Source of the DNA: Streptosporangium canum
GTDB lineage: Bacteria; Actinomycetota; Actinomycetes; Streptosporangiales; Streptosporangiaceae
Assembly: GCF_900113865.1 (NCBI RefSeq)
Contig: NZ_FOQY01000009.1
Coordinates: forward strand, 1 to 64,000
DNA: 64,000 bases
Direction: 5' to 3'
The first letter of the stretch is position 1. Each line of letters opens with the position of its first letter. Below the pieces are notes generated by a model that searched no databases, was not told the origin of the DNA, and saw only the letters and a program-made list of their open reading frames with translations. Of this stretch, positions 24,816-32,652 are shown one piece after another. Both the position numbers and the translations under genes were made by a program.

Positions 24816-24853
24816 CCACTCCGTAAGCACTGGACCACTCCGTAAGCACTGGA
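24816..24853. promoter_or_regulatory. 19-bp perfect tandem direct repeat, likely regulator site
   Basis: Two adjacent exact copies of CCACTCCGTAAGCACTGGA at 24816-24834 and 24835-24853, upstream of the OmpR-type regulator and also upstream of the plus-strand small membrane gene at 24905. OmpR-family dimers bind direct repeats, so autoregulation and control of the small gene are plausible. Confidence 0.55.
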
Positions 24854-24904
24854 TCGTTATGGTTCCCCCTCCCGCCGGGCCGGTCCCGGACGTACGGTGG
24901 GATC

Positions 24905-25072
24905 ATGAGTCGTACCGTCATGACAGTCCTGGGCGTCGTCCTCGCGCTCTACGTCGTGTTCGGGCTCGTGCTGCCCGCCCTGTTCGGACTGTTCAAGTTC
25001 CTGATCGTGCTGGCGCTGGTGGCCTTCGTGGTCGTCGCCGTGGTCACGGTCGCAGGCAAGTTCGCCAAGTGA
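24905..25072 (+). CDS. Small two-helix membrane protein
   Basis: A 55-aa protein, MSRTVMTVLGVVLALYV at the start and VAGKFAK at the end, almost wholly hydrophobic between residues 6 and 50 with a Gly-Leu-Phe-Lys break near residue 30, giving two membrane helices. Strong third-position GC and a hairpin after the stop support it. It is divergent from the OmpR-type operon and shares its repeat-bearing promoter region. Small membrane proteins in this position often modulate sensor kinases; that role is only a guess. Confidence 0.65.
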   Translation: MSRTVMTVLGVVLALYVVFGLVLPALFGLFKFLIVLALVAFVVVAVVTVAGKFAK

Positions 25073-25085
25073 GCGTGCCGCTCGC

Positions 25086-25110
25086 CCTCCAGACGCTGCC
25101 TGTCTGGAGG
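25086..25110 (+). terminator. Hairpin after small membrane gene
   Basis: CCTCCAGAC / GTCTGGAGG, 9-bp stem with a 7-nt loop, 13 bp after the stop codon. Confidence 0.6.
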
Positions 25111-25195
25111 TTCGACGGCGGCGGGGCCGTGTCGGCGCCCGCGTAGAGCACCGCTGTATCGCGCGGCGCCCGCCATGAGGTGATCGGGACCTTGC

Positions 25196-25220
25196 CCCGC
25201 TTCACCGGGAGTGAAGCGGG
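25196..25220 (-). terminator. Terminator of the ATPase gene
   Basis: CCCGCTTCAC / GTGAAGCGGG, 10-bp stem with a 5-nt loop, just past the stop of the minus-strand gene ending at 25228. Confidence 0.7.
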
Positions 25221-25227
25221 ACAGGAC

Positions 25228-25683
25228 CTATCCGCATTCCCGCAGGGCGATTTCGGGGATGGAAACCTGACCGTTACCGTTACTCACAGTGCTGACAGTT
25301 GTCACCACAGCCCAGACAGTGGTGATCTCACCGTCGTGTCTGACCCCCCACTTCGCGGCCAGATACTCGACGATGCCGAGGCCCCTGCCCCCCAGAGAGG
25401 AGAGCGTGGGCCGACCGGCCCTTGGCTCGGTGGCGGCTCCTCCGTCACTCACCGCGACCTCGACATGTCCGTCAGTCCAGCGCCACGCCACCCTGATCTG
25501 ACCGGACGGTAAAGGATGTGCGTGCCGGAGCGCGTTGCTCAGCAGCTCGCTCACCACGAGGACCGCATCATCTATCGCGGTCTCGTAGACCCCCCATTCC
25601 TGCAGGTCAGAGCAGAGGCGTTGGCGTGCGACAGCGACGCTGGACGGTGCATACGGCAACAACACGACGCTCGACGCACTCAC
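25228..25683 (-). CDS. Anti-sigma-type ATP-binding protein (HATPase_c_2)
   Basis: A 151-aa GHKL ATPase. The N-box is VVSELLSNALRHA near residues 43-55, the G1 region VSDGGAAT near 78 and the G2 region GRGLGIVEYLA near 98. The Thr/Val-rich C-terminus is unusual. The GTG at 25683 directly abuts GGGGAG, so the true start is uncertain (a GTG at 25665 is the next option). Same class as the protein at 1201. Probably a sigma-factor regulator acting with a STAS antagonist. Confidence 0.85.
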   Translation of the reverse strand: MSASSVVLLPYAPSSVAVARQRLCSDLQEWGVYETAIDDAVLVVSELLSNALRHAHPLPSGQIRVAWRWTDGHVEVAVSDGGAATEPRAGRPTLSSLGGRGLGIVEYLAAKWGVRHDGEITTVWAVVTTVSTVSNGNGQVSIPEIALRECG

Positions 25684-25839
25684 CTCCCCGTATCCCTGTT
25701 CCCCCTGAGGAACACACCCCAGTACGACCGAAATGCCCCGTTAGATGGTCTTAGAAACCGAGCGCCAATTACAGCTTGTGCACATTCGACAATAGATCAG
25801 CTCATCCGTTACCGGGTCGTTACCGCAGCGGCGTGTCAC

Positions 25840-27711
25840 TTAGGTAAGGGCGCCTGGCGTGTCGGCAATGCGCAGGGCCAGCCGCATGCGGGTGCCGCCC
25901 CCCGGGCGGGGGTGCGCCGACACCTCGGCTCCCTGGGCCTGGGCCAGGCTGCGCACGATGTAGAGACCGAGGCCGACCCCGCCGAACCGGCGGCGGTCGC
26001 CGCTGTCTCCCTGGACGAAGCGTTCGAAGACGCGCTCCCTGCTGGCCGGGTCGATGCCCACGCCCTCGTCGTCCACGACCACCACCACCCGCTCGCCGGC
26101 CGCCCAGGCCTCGACCCTGATGAGCCCGCCGTCCGGCGAATACTTGAACGCGTTCTCCAGGAGCTGGCCGAGCATGATGTCGGTGGCGAGCGCGTCGCCG
26201 GAGACCGAGGGCAGATCCTCGGGGATGCTCACCTCGACCCGGTGCAGGTCCGACAGGACCGGCAGGCCCAGCGTGGCGGCCCGGAGCAGCTCGCCGAGGT
26301 CGAACCCCTCGATCCTGAGGGTGAGCTCACCCGCCCCGGCGCGGGAGCCCAGCAGCAGGTGGTCCATGAGCTGGCCGAGGGAGCGCGCCCGCTCGGCGAT
26401 GGTGTGCACGGCCGCGCGCCGCTCGGCGTCGGTCATGTTGTCCCAGCGCGAGTCGAGCGTGCCGGCGAAGCCGCGGACCACCGTGATCGGGGTGCGCAGC
26501 TCATGACTGGTGGTGGCGAGGAAGAGATCCTTGGCCTCCTCCAGCTCCTTGGCCCGGGTGATGTCGCGGAAGTCGACCACGATCTCGCCCGTCTCCACGA
26601 TCTCGGCGCAGAGCACGTCCAGCCAGGCGCCCGAGGGCAGCTGAAGGGTGAGCTTGTCGCCCGGCTCGGGCAGCTGGAACGGCGGCGGCCCGCCGATCAC
26701 CTCGGCCGCGTGGAAGCCCGTCAGCTCGGTGGCGGCCGGGTTCCACTGGATGACCCGGCCCGCGCCGTCGAGGACCGCGATGCCGTCGGCGCTGGCGTCG
26801 AACACGGCCCGCTCGTGGGCGCGCTGCCGTACGGCCTCCTGGTAGGCCATGGCGTTGGCGACGGCGATCCCGGCGTGCCCGGCGAGCAGTTCGAGCAGCT
26901 CCAGCTCCACATGGCCGGCCTTGCGCTTGGCGAACAGGGCGTACAGCGCGCCGTACGGCCGGCCGCCCACCGCGGCGACGCCCAGCGCGATGGTGTGCAG
27001 ACCGGGGAGCTGCGACCAGATCAGCTCGTCCAGCCGGGCCTGGTCGCCGGTCTCCAGCATCACGGTCCTGCCGGTGCGCAGGAGCTTGCCGACCAGGCTC
27101 GTGCGGAGGTCCGCGGTGGAGTCGCGCAGCGAGTCGGGGAGCCGGTGGCTGGCCACGAGGCGGACCCGGTCGCCCTCGATGAGCACGAACCCGCCCGCGT
27201 CGGCCCCCGTCAGCTCGGCGAGGCTGGCCGCGATCCGGTCGAGCACGGCGGGCAGCTCCCGCTCCGCGTTGATGTCCGCGACCACGTCGGTGAGCCTGCG
27301 GACGAGCTGCGCCCGGCGGGCCACCCGGTCGTGGGCGGTCTCGTCGTCCTGGGCCAGGTGGTAGACGCTGACGTAGCCGAGCAGGACCCCCGCCTCGGAG
27401 CGCAGCGCGCTGGTGTCCACCCGGACGTCGATCAGGCTGCCGTCCCGGCGGAACCGCTTGGTCCGCAGCGAGACCTGGCCGCCGGTGCGGACCCGTTCCA
27501 GGACCGCGTTGTGCTCGGCCGTCAGCTCCTCGGGGACCAGCGGGGCCCGGCGGCCGAGCAGCTCCCCGGCGGGCCAGCCGAACAGCCGCTCGGCGGCGGG
27601 ATTCCACGTCAGGACCGCCTGATCCCGGTCGAGGGCGACGATCGCGTTGGGCGCGCCGGCGATGACCGCACGGCCGATGCCGTCGTCACTGGCGGCCCTG
27701 TTGTCACCCAC
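25840..27711 (-). CDS. PAS-GAF-PAS histidine kinase (orphan)
   Basis: A 623-aa soluble kinase. Order: PAS1 (about 12-120, ALDRDQAVLTWNPAAERLFGW), GAF (about 150-300), PAS2 (about 310-415, GIAVLDGAGRVIQWNPAA), HisKA with H-box TTSHELRTPITVV (near 428) and HATPase with N-box LLENAFKYS, VDDEGVGI and GVGLGLYIV. GTG at 27711 is chosen because the product would start just before PAS1; the frame is open to 27861. No response regulator lies next to it, so its target is elsewhere or it acts in a phosphorelay. Absence of membrane helices suggests cytoplasmic redox or ligand sensing. Confidence 0.88.
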   Translation of the reverse strand: MGDNRAASDDGIGRAVIAGAPNAIVALDRDQAVLTWNPAAERLFGWPAGELLGRRAPLVPEELTAEHNAVLERVRTGGQVSLRTKRFRRDGSLIDVRVDTSALRSEAGVLLGYVSVYHLAQDDETAHDRVARRAQLVRRLTDVVADINAERELPAVLDRIAASLAELTGADAGGFVLIEGDRVRLVASHRLPDSLRDSTADLRTSLVGKLLRTGRTVMLETGDQARLDELIWSQLPGLHTIALGVAAVGGRPYGALYALFAKRKAGHVELELLELLAGHAGIAVANAMAYQEAVRQRAHERAVFDASADGIAVLDGAGRVIQWNPAATELTGFHAAEVIGGPPPFQLPEPGDKLTLQLPSGAWLDVLCAEIVETGEIVVDFRDITRAKELEEAKDLFLATTSHELRTPITVVRGFAGTLDSRWDNMTDAERRAAVHTIAERARSLGQLMDHLLLGSRAGAGELTLRIEGFDLGELLRAATLGLPVLSDLHRVEVSIPEDLPSVSGDALATDIMLGQLLENAFKYSPDGGLIRVEAWAAGERVVVVVDDEGVGIDPASRERVFERFVQGDSGDRRRFGGVGLGLYIVRSLAQAQGAEVSAHPRPGGGTRMRLALRIADTPGALT

Positions 27712-27836
27712 GCATCCATAGTGCCGCTTCAACCAGCCTGATCTTGGCACTTTCGTCCGCATGTGCTGACACTCGTTGGGGTGATCCGTCCGATACGCTG
27801 CGGTCACCACACACCTGGATACGAAAGGGTGGGGCC

Positions 27837-28421
27837 ATGTCATCCGGTGACATCGACGCACTGCTACGGGTGACCTCGCCCGACTACATAGGGAAAACCC
27901 ATCCCGACATCGCGTTCGGCACCTTGGACGGCCCGGTGGGGCGGCTCATCCTGGCGGTGACCAACCGCGGCGTCGTGGCGTGCAGCTACGAGGACGAGAA
28001 CGTCGTCTTCGAGCGCGTCAGCCGGGAGATCGGATCGTTCATCGGGCCGGACCCACGGCGGCTCGACCCGGTCCGCAGGGAGCTGGACGCCTACTTCTCC
28101 GGGCGGCTGCGCGCCTTCACCATCACGGCGGACCTGCGGCTGGCGACCTCTTTCGCCAGGACCGTGCTGCAGATGATGATCGCCGTGCCGTACGGAACGG
28201 TGACCACCTACCGCGAGATCGCCGAGCGGATCGGCAGGCCGCGGGCGCTGCGCGCGGTCGGCAACGCGCTGGGGAGCAACCCCGTCTGCGTGGTCGTGCC
28301 CTGCCACCGGGTGGTCGAGAGCGAGGCCGTCCTCGGCGGTTACGCGGGGGGCGCGACCGCCAAGGAGCGACTGCTGCGTGTCGAGGGAGCCAACGGGAGC
28401 CGCTCGCCCGGGGGCTCGTAG
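27837..28421 (+). CDS. ogt: Methylated-DNA-protein cysteine methyltransferase
   Basis: A 194-aa DNA repair protein that transfers alkyl groups from O6-alkylguanine to its own Cys. The active site VVPCHRVV lies near residue 144; the helix-turn-helix with the Arg finger is in TTYREIAERIGRPRALRAVG. An N-terminal domain of about 80 residues is typical. GAAAGGG precedes the ATG at 27837. Single-turnover suicide protein in the family. Divergent from the orphan kinase gene. Confidence 0.94.
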   Translation: MSSGDIDALLRVTSPDYIGKTHPDIAFGTLDGPVGRLILAVTNRGVVACSYEDENVVFERVSREIGSFIGPDPRRLDPVRRELDAYFSGRLRAFTITADLRLATSFARTVLQMMIAVPYGTVTTYREIAERIGRPRALRAVGNALGSNPVCVVVPCHRVVESEAVLGGYAGGATAKERLLRVEGANGSRSPGGS

Positions 28422-28552
28422 GCCGCGTTCACGAGGACTCCGCACGCCCGCGGCCGGCCCGGCCGCGGCTCACCCGGCCGTGACCGACACGTCCGCGGCC
28501 GACCGGGCCGTGCCTCACCCTGCCGTGGCCGGTGCGGCCGTGGCGCGCCGGA

Positions 28553-29899
28553 TCACCTGCGGCGGCGGAGCGCGCCGAGGCCGAGGGTGATCAGGCCCGC
28601 GACCAGGAACGCGCCGACCGCCGAGCTCATCCACGGCTGCGGGGTGAAGCCGACGGCCTGCCGGATTCCGTTCCAGATCGCCGCCCACCACGACACCGCC
28701 GAGGGCGCGGCGAGCAGCCACCAGGTGACGAAGCCGAGCACCCACGGGATCACCATGAGCCAGCGGGAGGGCGCGTTCTCGGAGGTGTCCCAGTCCCTGC
28801 CGCGGCCGAGCAGGAAGTAGTCGACCGCCAGCACGCCGAGCATCGGCACGAACACCGCGCCGATGATGCCGAGGAACGCCCCGTAGGAGTTGACGTCGAC
28901 GACGAGGGCGACGCCGGTGGTCAGCACGCCGATGGCCACGGAGAAGATCCGGCGGTCCACCCGCGGCATCAGGTTCTGCAGCGACATCGCCGTGGAGTAG
29001 ACGTTCGCGAACGACTGGTCGGTCTCGCGCAGCACCAGGATGCCGAAGAACAGCGCCCCGAGCGGGGCCGCCACGAACGGCGCGAACACGGCCGTCGGCT
29101 GGTCGGCCACCGCGCCGTGACCGGCGAGCGCGACCGCGTAGACGCCGACGGCCAGGCAGGCCACCTGGGCGATGGTGTAGCCGCCGACGACGCCGCCGAA
29201 CGCCGCGCGGCTGGAGCGCGAGTGCCGCGCGTAGTCCGCCGCGACCGGCACCCACGACACCGACAGGGCGATGACGAAGTCCACGGCCGATGCGAAGGCG
29301 TCCCAGGAGCCACCGGTCTGGGCGGGGGTGTCGCGCAGGAAGACCACCGCGAACCAGGCGACCGAGATGACCACGCCGACCGTGACGAAGCGCCGCAGCA
29401 GCCTGATCGCGCCCAGCGGGTAGATGGTCAGCGCCGTCGTCAGGACTCCGGCCGCGATCGCCCAGACCGGATAGGGGACGGAGGCGCCGAAGATCGCCTG
29501 GGCGCCCATGGCGACGACCCACAGCTCGAACGCGCCCCAGCCGATCATCTGGATGATGTTGAGCACGGTCGGGACGGCGGAGAGCCGCGCGCCGAACAGC
29601 CCGCGCAGCAGCACCATCGCGGGCTGGCCGGTCTGCGCCCCGGGCACCGCGGCGAGACCGACCATCGCGGTGCCGATGAGGCTGCCGACGAGGGAGGCGA
29701 CCAGCGCCGCGGTGAAGGTGAGCGGGTTGTCGTCGCCCAGCGGGTTGATCAGGAAAAGCGCGAAGGAGAAGCCGAGCAGGCTGACGCCCAGATTGGCCCA
29801 GAACGCGCTCTGGTCGAGCGCGCCGAGGGTCTTCGGCGGAGCCTGGTCGAGAGTGAGGGGGGCCTCGGCATGCTTGGCATCGATGACGTCAGACGTCAT
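28553..29899 (-). CDS. NCS1-family transporter, probably for a thiamine pyrimidine precursor (CytX-like)
   Basis: A 448-aa nucleobase:cation symporter-1 protein with about 12 membrane segments. The N-terminal LGFSFALFLINPLGDD region, GTAMVGLAAVPGAQTGQPAM and SVSWVPVAADYARHSR are typical. A TPP riboswitch directly upstream indicates that it imports hydroxymethylpyrimidine or a related thiamine precursor rather than cytosine; this is inference from regulation and from tenA nearby. The ATG at 29899 uses the GGGAG that forms part of the riboswitch 3' end. Confidence 0.88.
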   Translation of the reverse strand: MTSDVIDAKHAEAPLTLDQAPPKTLGALDQSAFWANLGVSLLGFSFALFLINPLGDDNPLTFTAALVASLVGSLIGTAMVGLAAVPGAQTGQPAMVLLRGLFGARLSAVPTVLNIIQMIGWGAFELWVVAMGAQAIFGASVPYPVWAIAAGVLTTALTIYPLGAIRLLRRFVTVGVVISVAWFAVVFLRDTPAQTGGSWDAFASAVDFVIALSVSWVPVAADYARHSRSSRAAFGGVVGGYTIAQVACLAVGVYAVALAGHGAVADQPTAVFAPFVAAPLGALFFGILVLRETDQSFANVYSTAMSLQNLMPRVDRRIFSVAIGVLTTGVALVVDVNSYGAFLGIIGAVFVPMLGVLAVDYFLLGRGRDWDTSENAPSRWLMVIPWVLGFVTWWLLAAPSAVSWWAAIWNGIRQAVGFTPQPWMSSAVGAFLVAGLITLGLGALRRRR

Positions 29900-29904
29900 G
29901 AAAC

Positions 29905-30019
29905 GCTCCCTACGCCGGCATTACCCGGACAGGTTCATGCGGTCGGCGGCGCGTCGGAAGGGGCATATGCCCCTTTGTCCGATTCCGCCCTCTCAGCCCG
30001 GTTCCGCCCGAGCTCCCGC
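29905..30019 (-). ncRNA. TPP riboswitch (THI element)
   Basis: On the minus strand the conserved aptamer parts appear in order: an opening GCTCGGGCGG, then CTGAGAGGG, a variable stem-loop AAGGGGCATATGCCCCTT, then TGAACCTG, CCGGGTAATGCCGG and CGTAGGGAGC. These are the hallmarks of the thiamine pyrophosphate aptamer. The closing 3' strand contains AGGGAG, placed 8 nt before the transporter ATG, so ligand binding should hide the ribosome site. A weak promoter, TATCTA with ATGACA upstream, lies at 30022-30048. Confidence 0.95.
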
Positions 30020-30074
30020 GATAGATAATTCGCCCCGAATTATGTCATTTCTTCCCTTCTTCGCAAGGGCCGGG

Positions 30075-30398
30075 TCAGGCGACGAACGGATCCTGCCCGC
30101 TCTCGCTGACCATGGGCCGGCCGGCGACCTCCCAGGACTGCATGCCGCCGCCCACGTTGATCGCGTCCCAGCCGACGTGGCCGAGCCAGGCCGCGGCGTG
30201 GGCGGAACGGCTGCCGGCGCGGCAGACCACGTAGACCGGCGCGCCCTTGGGCACCTCGCCGGCCCGGGCCTGCAGCTCGCCGAGCGGGATGTGGACGGCC
30301 GTGGGCGCGTGCCCGGCCCGCCACTCGTCGTTCTCTCTCACATCAAGCAGGAACGCGCCATCCGGCACGTCCCGCACCTCGACCTCAGGAACACTCAT
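30075..30398 (-). CDS. Rhodanese-like domain protein
   Basis: A 107-aa single-domain rhodanese. LLDVRENDEWRAGH lies near residue 17 and the active-site loop is CRAGSRS with Cys near residue 60. Such proteins carry sulfane sulfur for transfer in sulfur metabolism. ATG at 30398 is chosen; ATG at 30407 is 3 codons upstream and equally possible. It sits between the riboswitch-controlled transporter and tenA on the same strand, where sulfur delivery for thiazole synthesis would make sense but is not shown. Confidence 0.88.
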   Translation of the reverse strand: MSVPEVEVRDVPDGAFLLDVRENDEWRAGHAPTAVHIPLGELQARAGEVPKGAPVYVVCRAGSRSAHAAAWLGHVGWDAINVGGGMQSWEVAGRPMVSESGQDPFVA

Positions 30399-30509
30399 GG
30401 CATCCATTCTTTCAAGTCCGTCACCAGATGGGGCGCAAAGCGGCTGGACCGCCCGCAACCTCATCAACATATGCGCGCAGGCGCTCGTGAGCGGACTCGA
30501 CCGGCCAGG

Positions 30510-31115
30510 TCAGGGCACGTCCCAGAAGGCGAGCTCGTGGGCCATCCCCTCGGTGAACAGTGCCCTGGCCCTGCCGAGGTCCGGCACGGCCTCGTCGATC
30601 ATCACGGCGATGCGCTCGGTCAGCTCGGCGAAGCCGGGATGCGCGTAGGTGTCGACCCAGGCACGGTAGCGCGGCTCGGCCGGAGGGTTCTCGGCGAGGA
30701 CGCGGCCGAGGGTGGAGTAACCCCACATGCAGGGGTAGAGCGCGGCCAGGCCGTCGGCGTAGTCCGCAGCGGAGTCGAGCAGGAATGAGGTGTAGGCGGC
30801 GCAGGCCGGCCCCTTCCTCGCTCCGTCGAGGTCGGCGCCGAACTCGGCCGACAGGGACCGGTGCAGGTTCAGCTCCTCGTGGAAGGTGGCGTGGGCCAGG
30901 TCCACCAGGTCGCCCAGGTGCCCGTCCGGGGCCTGCCAGGCCAGCCGGGAGAACACCCGCACGTAGTCGAGGAGGAACAGGTAGTCCTGCTCCAGCCACG
31001 ACCGGAACACCGGCTCCGGCAGATTCCCCTCGGCGATCCCCACCACCGTCGGGTGGGCGAGCTGCGCCTCGACGAGCGGACGGCCAATGGCATGGAGTTC
31101 TGCAGAAATGCTCAT
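30510..31115 (-). CDS. tenA: TenA-family aminopyrimidine aminohydrolase (thiaminase II type)
   Basis: A 201-aa all-helical enzyme of thiamine salvage that hydrolyses aminopyrimidine breakdown products to hydroxymethylpyrimidine. Motifs: FRSWLEQDYLFLLDYVRVF near residue 38, FHEELNLH near 79, YTSFLLDSA near 108 and ALYPCMWGYSTLG near 125, which includes the Cys commonly catalytic in TenA. Late Glu residues (TEGMAHELAFWD) match the family. Nearness to the TPP-controlled transporter supports a salvage role. Confidence 0.92.
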   Translation of the reverse strand: MSISAELHAIGRPLVEAQLAHPTVVGIAEGNLPEPVFRSWLEQDYLFLLDYVRVFSRLAWQAPDGHLGDLVDLAHATFHEELNLHRSLSAEFGADLDGARKGPACAAYTSFLLDSAADYADGLAALYPCMWGYSTLGRVLAENPPAEPRYRAWVDTYAHPGFAELTERIAVMIDEAVPDLGRARALFTEGMAHELAFWDVP

Positions 31116-31130
31116 AAGCCGAGCATTGTC

Positions 31131-31709
31131 TCAGTTCAGGGCGGCCGCACCGAAGGAGACTCCGAAACGCCTGCACCAGATGGTGGCGGTCTTCAGGCTG
31201 TCCAGGTCGGCCCCGGCCGGGATGGCGTAGTTGGCGTTGCCCCTGTTGCCCTTGAGCTCGCCCAGTTCGAGGTGCTCGCCGTCGTCGAGGTTGAACCACC
31301 CGGCCCTGCCCTCCTTGACGGGCTGGTCGCTCAGCCAGACCCGGAGGTCGGGGCCGTCGGAGGTCGCCAGGCCCTCGATCCTGAGCACCCGGCTGCCGTC
31401 GGCCAGCTCCAGCACCCTGGCCCTGCCCTCGGTGCTGTGCTCGTGCGAGACGAACGTGCCCGCGGCCAGGGTCCTGGGACCCTCCGCGGCCTTCGCCCGC
31501 CCGTCCGGCGACCGGGTGGCCGTGGTCCGCCCGCCCGTCTCCGGGGTCGCCCCCGGGGTCGCCGCGGCGACCGGCACGGCCTCGTCCACCTCGACCGTGG
31601 TGAACACGCGCCAGGGCTGGAACAGGTACAGGGCGACGCCGAGCGCGACGGCGCCCAGCGTCATGACCGCCCAGGCGGCCGGGTGACGGAGCAGTCTCCT
31701 GATACGCAT
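31131..31709 (-). CDS. Membrane-anchored DM13-domain protein
   Basis: A 192-aa protein with an N-terminal anchor (about 13-31, AWAVMTLGAVALGVALYLF), a Thr/Pro/Ala-rich linker and a C-terminal DM13 domain (about 80-190): GTFVSHEHSTEGRARVLEL, DLRVWLSDQP, GNANYAIPAG and the terminal IWCRRFGVSFG with the conserved Cys. DM13 is proposed to be an extracytoplasmic redox or electron-transfer domain. ATG at 31709 has GGAGGA upstream. It lies 15 bp before tenA on the same strand, so they may share a transcript. Confidence 0.85.
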   Translation of the reverse strand: MRIRRLLRHPAAWAVMTLGAVALGVALYLFQPWRVFTTVEVDEAVPVAAATPGATPETGGRTTATRSPDGRAKAAEGPRTLAAGTFVSHEHSTEGRARVLELADGSRVLRIEGLATSDGPDLRVWLSDQPVKEGRAGWFNLDDGEHLELGELKGNRGNANYAIPAGADLDSLKTATIWCRRFGVSFGAAALN

Positions 31710-31818
31710 GATGTCCTCCGGGCCCTGTGATCGTCACGATGTCGCGGGCCTTGGGGCGAAGGTATCCCGGATACCCGCCACCAGCGCTTACGTAGTGCTT
31801 ACGGCATAAAGTCGGGAC

Positions 31819-32478
31819 ATGACGACCATCATCGCCGAGGAAGTCCTCCTGCTCGCCTACAGCGAGGTGGAGGGCAGACAACTGATCGGCTCATCGGAAC
31901 TCGACGCCGCGCTCGGCGGCGCCCTGCTGGCGGAGCTGGCCATCAACCGCCGGATCGACCTGGCCGACAAGAAGGTCACCGTCCTGGATCCCACGCCCCT
32001 CGGCGACGATGAACTGGACGCGACGCTGGCCCGGATCGCCGGGGAGCCGAAGGAGCGCAAGCCCGACTGGTGGGTCTACAAGCTCCACTCGGCCAAACTC
32101 CGCAAGCGCCTGCTCTCCCGTCTGGCCGAGCGGGGCGTGCTGAGCGAGGAGCCGCGCAAGATCCTCGGGATCTTCCCCAGCACCCGCTACCCGGAGCGTG
32201 ACCCCCGCGTCGAGCAGGGCATCCGTGCGGGCGTCCAGAGCGTGCTGTCCGGGAGCACCCCCGACGAGCGGACGGCCGTGCTGATCGCCGTCCTGCACGC
32301 GGCCAAGATCGACCGTAAGGCGTTCCCCGGCGCGAGCAAGGAGCGCGTCAAGGAGATCACCGAGGGCGAGTGGGCCGGCGCGGCCGTCGCCAAGACCATC
32401 GCCGCCGTCAACTCCGCCGTCATGACCGCGGTGATCGCCGGATCCATCGCCGCGAGCACCGCCGGCACGAGCGGCTGA
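31819..32478 (+). CDS. GPP34 (GOLPH3-like) family protein
   Basis: A 219-aa protein of the GPP34/Golgi phosphoprotein 3 family. It begins IIAEEVLLLAYSEVEGRQ, has the LGGALLAELAINRRIDL segment and ends with a hydrophobic helical region (VAKTIAAVNSAVMTAVIAG). In eukaryotes the family binds phosphatidylinositol-4-phosphate; the bacterial role is unknown, and actinomycetes carry many copies. A peripheral membrane role is plausible. Divergent from the DM13 gene. Confidence 0.88.
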   Translation: MTTIIAEEVLLLAYSEVEGRQLIGSSELDAALGGALLAELAINRRIDLADKKVTVLDPTPLGDDELDATLARIAGEPKERKPDWWVYKLHSAKLRKRLLSRLAERGVLSEEPRKILGIFPSTRYPERDPRVEQGIRAGVQSVLSGSTPDERTAVLIAVLHAAKIDRKAFPGASKERVKEITEGEWAGAAVAKTIAAVNSAVMTAVIAGSIAASTAGTSG

Positions 32479-32494
32479 GACGCCGGCGTCCGGC

Positions 32495-32518
32495 GCCCCG
32501 CCGCCGACACGGCGGGGC
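32495..32518. terminator. Convergent terminator
   Basis: GCCCCGCCG / CGGCGGGGC, 9-bp stem with a 6-nt loop, after the GPP34 stop and facing the LCP gene end. The rest of the 174-bp gap to 32652 is GC-rich with no gene. Confidence 0.65.
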
Positions 32519-32652
32519 CCGGCGGGCGTTCCGGCCGGGCCTCCGCCTGCCGGGGCACCGGCGGAGCGGCGAGGCCCCCCGCGCCCTCCGGCCGTGCCGC
32601 GACCCGCCGAGACGCCGCCGGGCGGAGGCTCCGGCGGCCTCCGGCCAGGCCG

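Noticed and set aside
25516..27741. A 741-codon plus-strand frame opposite the PAS/GAF kinase
   Set aside because: Mirror frame of the kinase, low complexity, no ribosome site.
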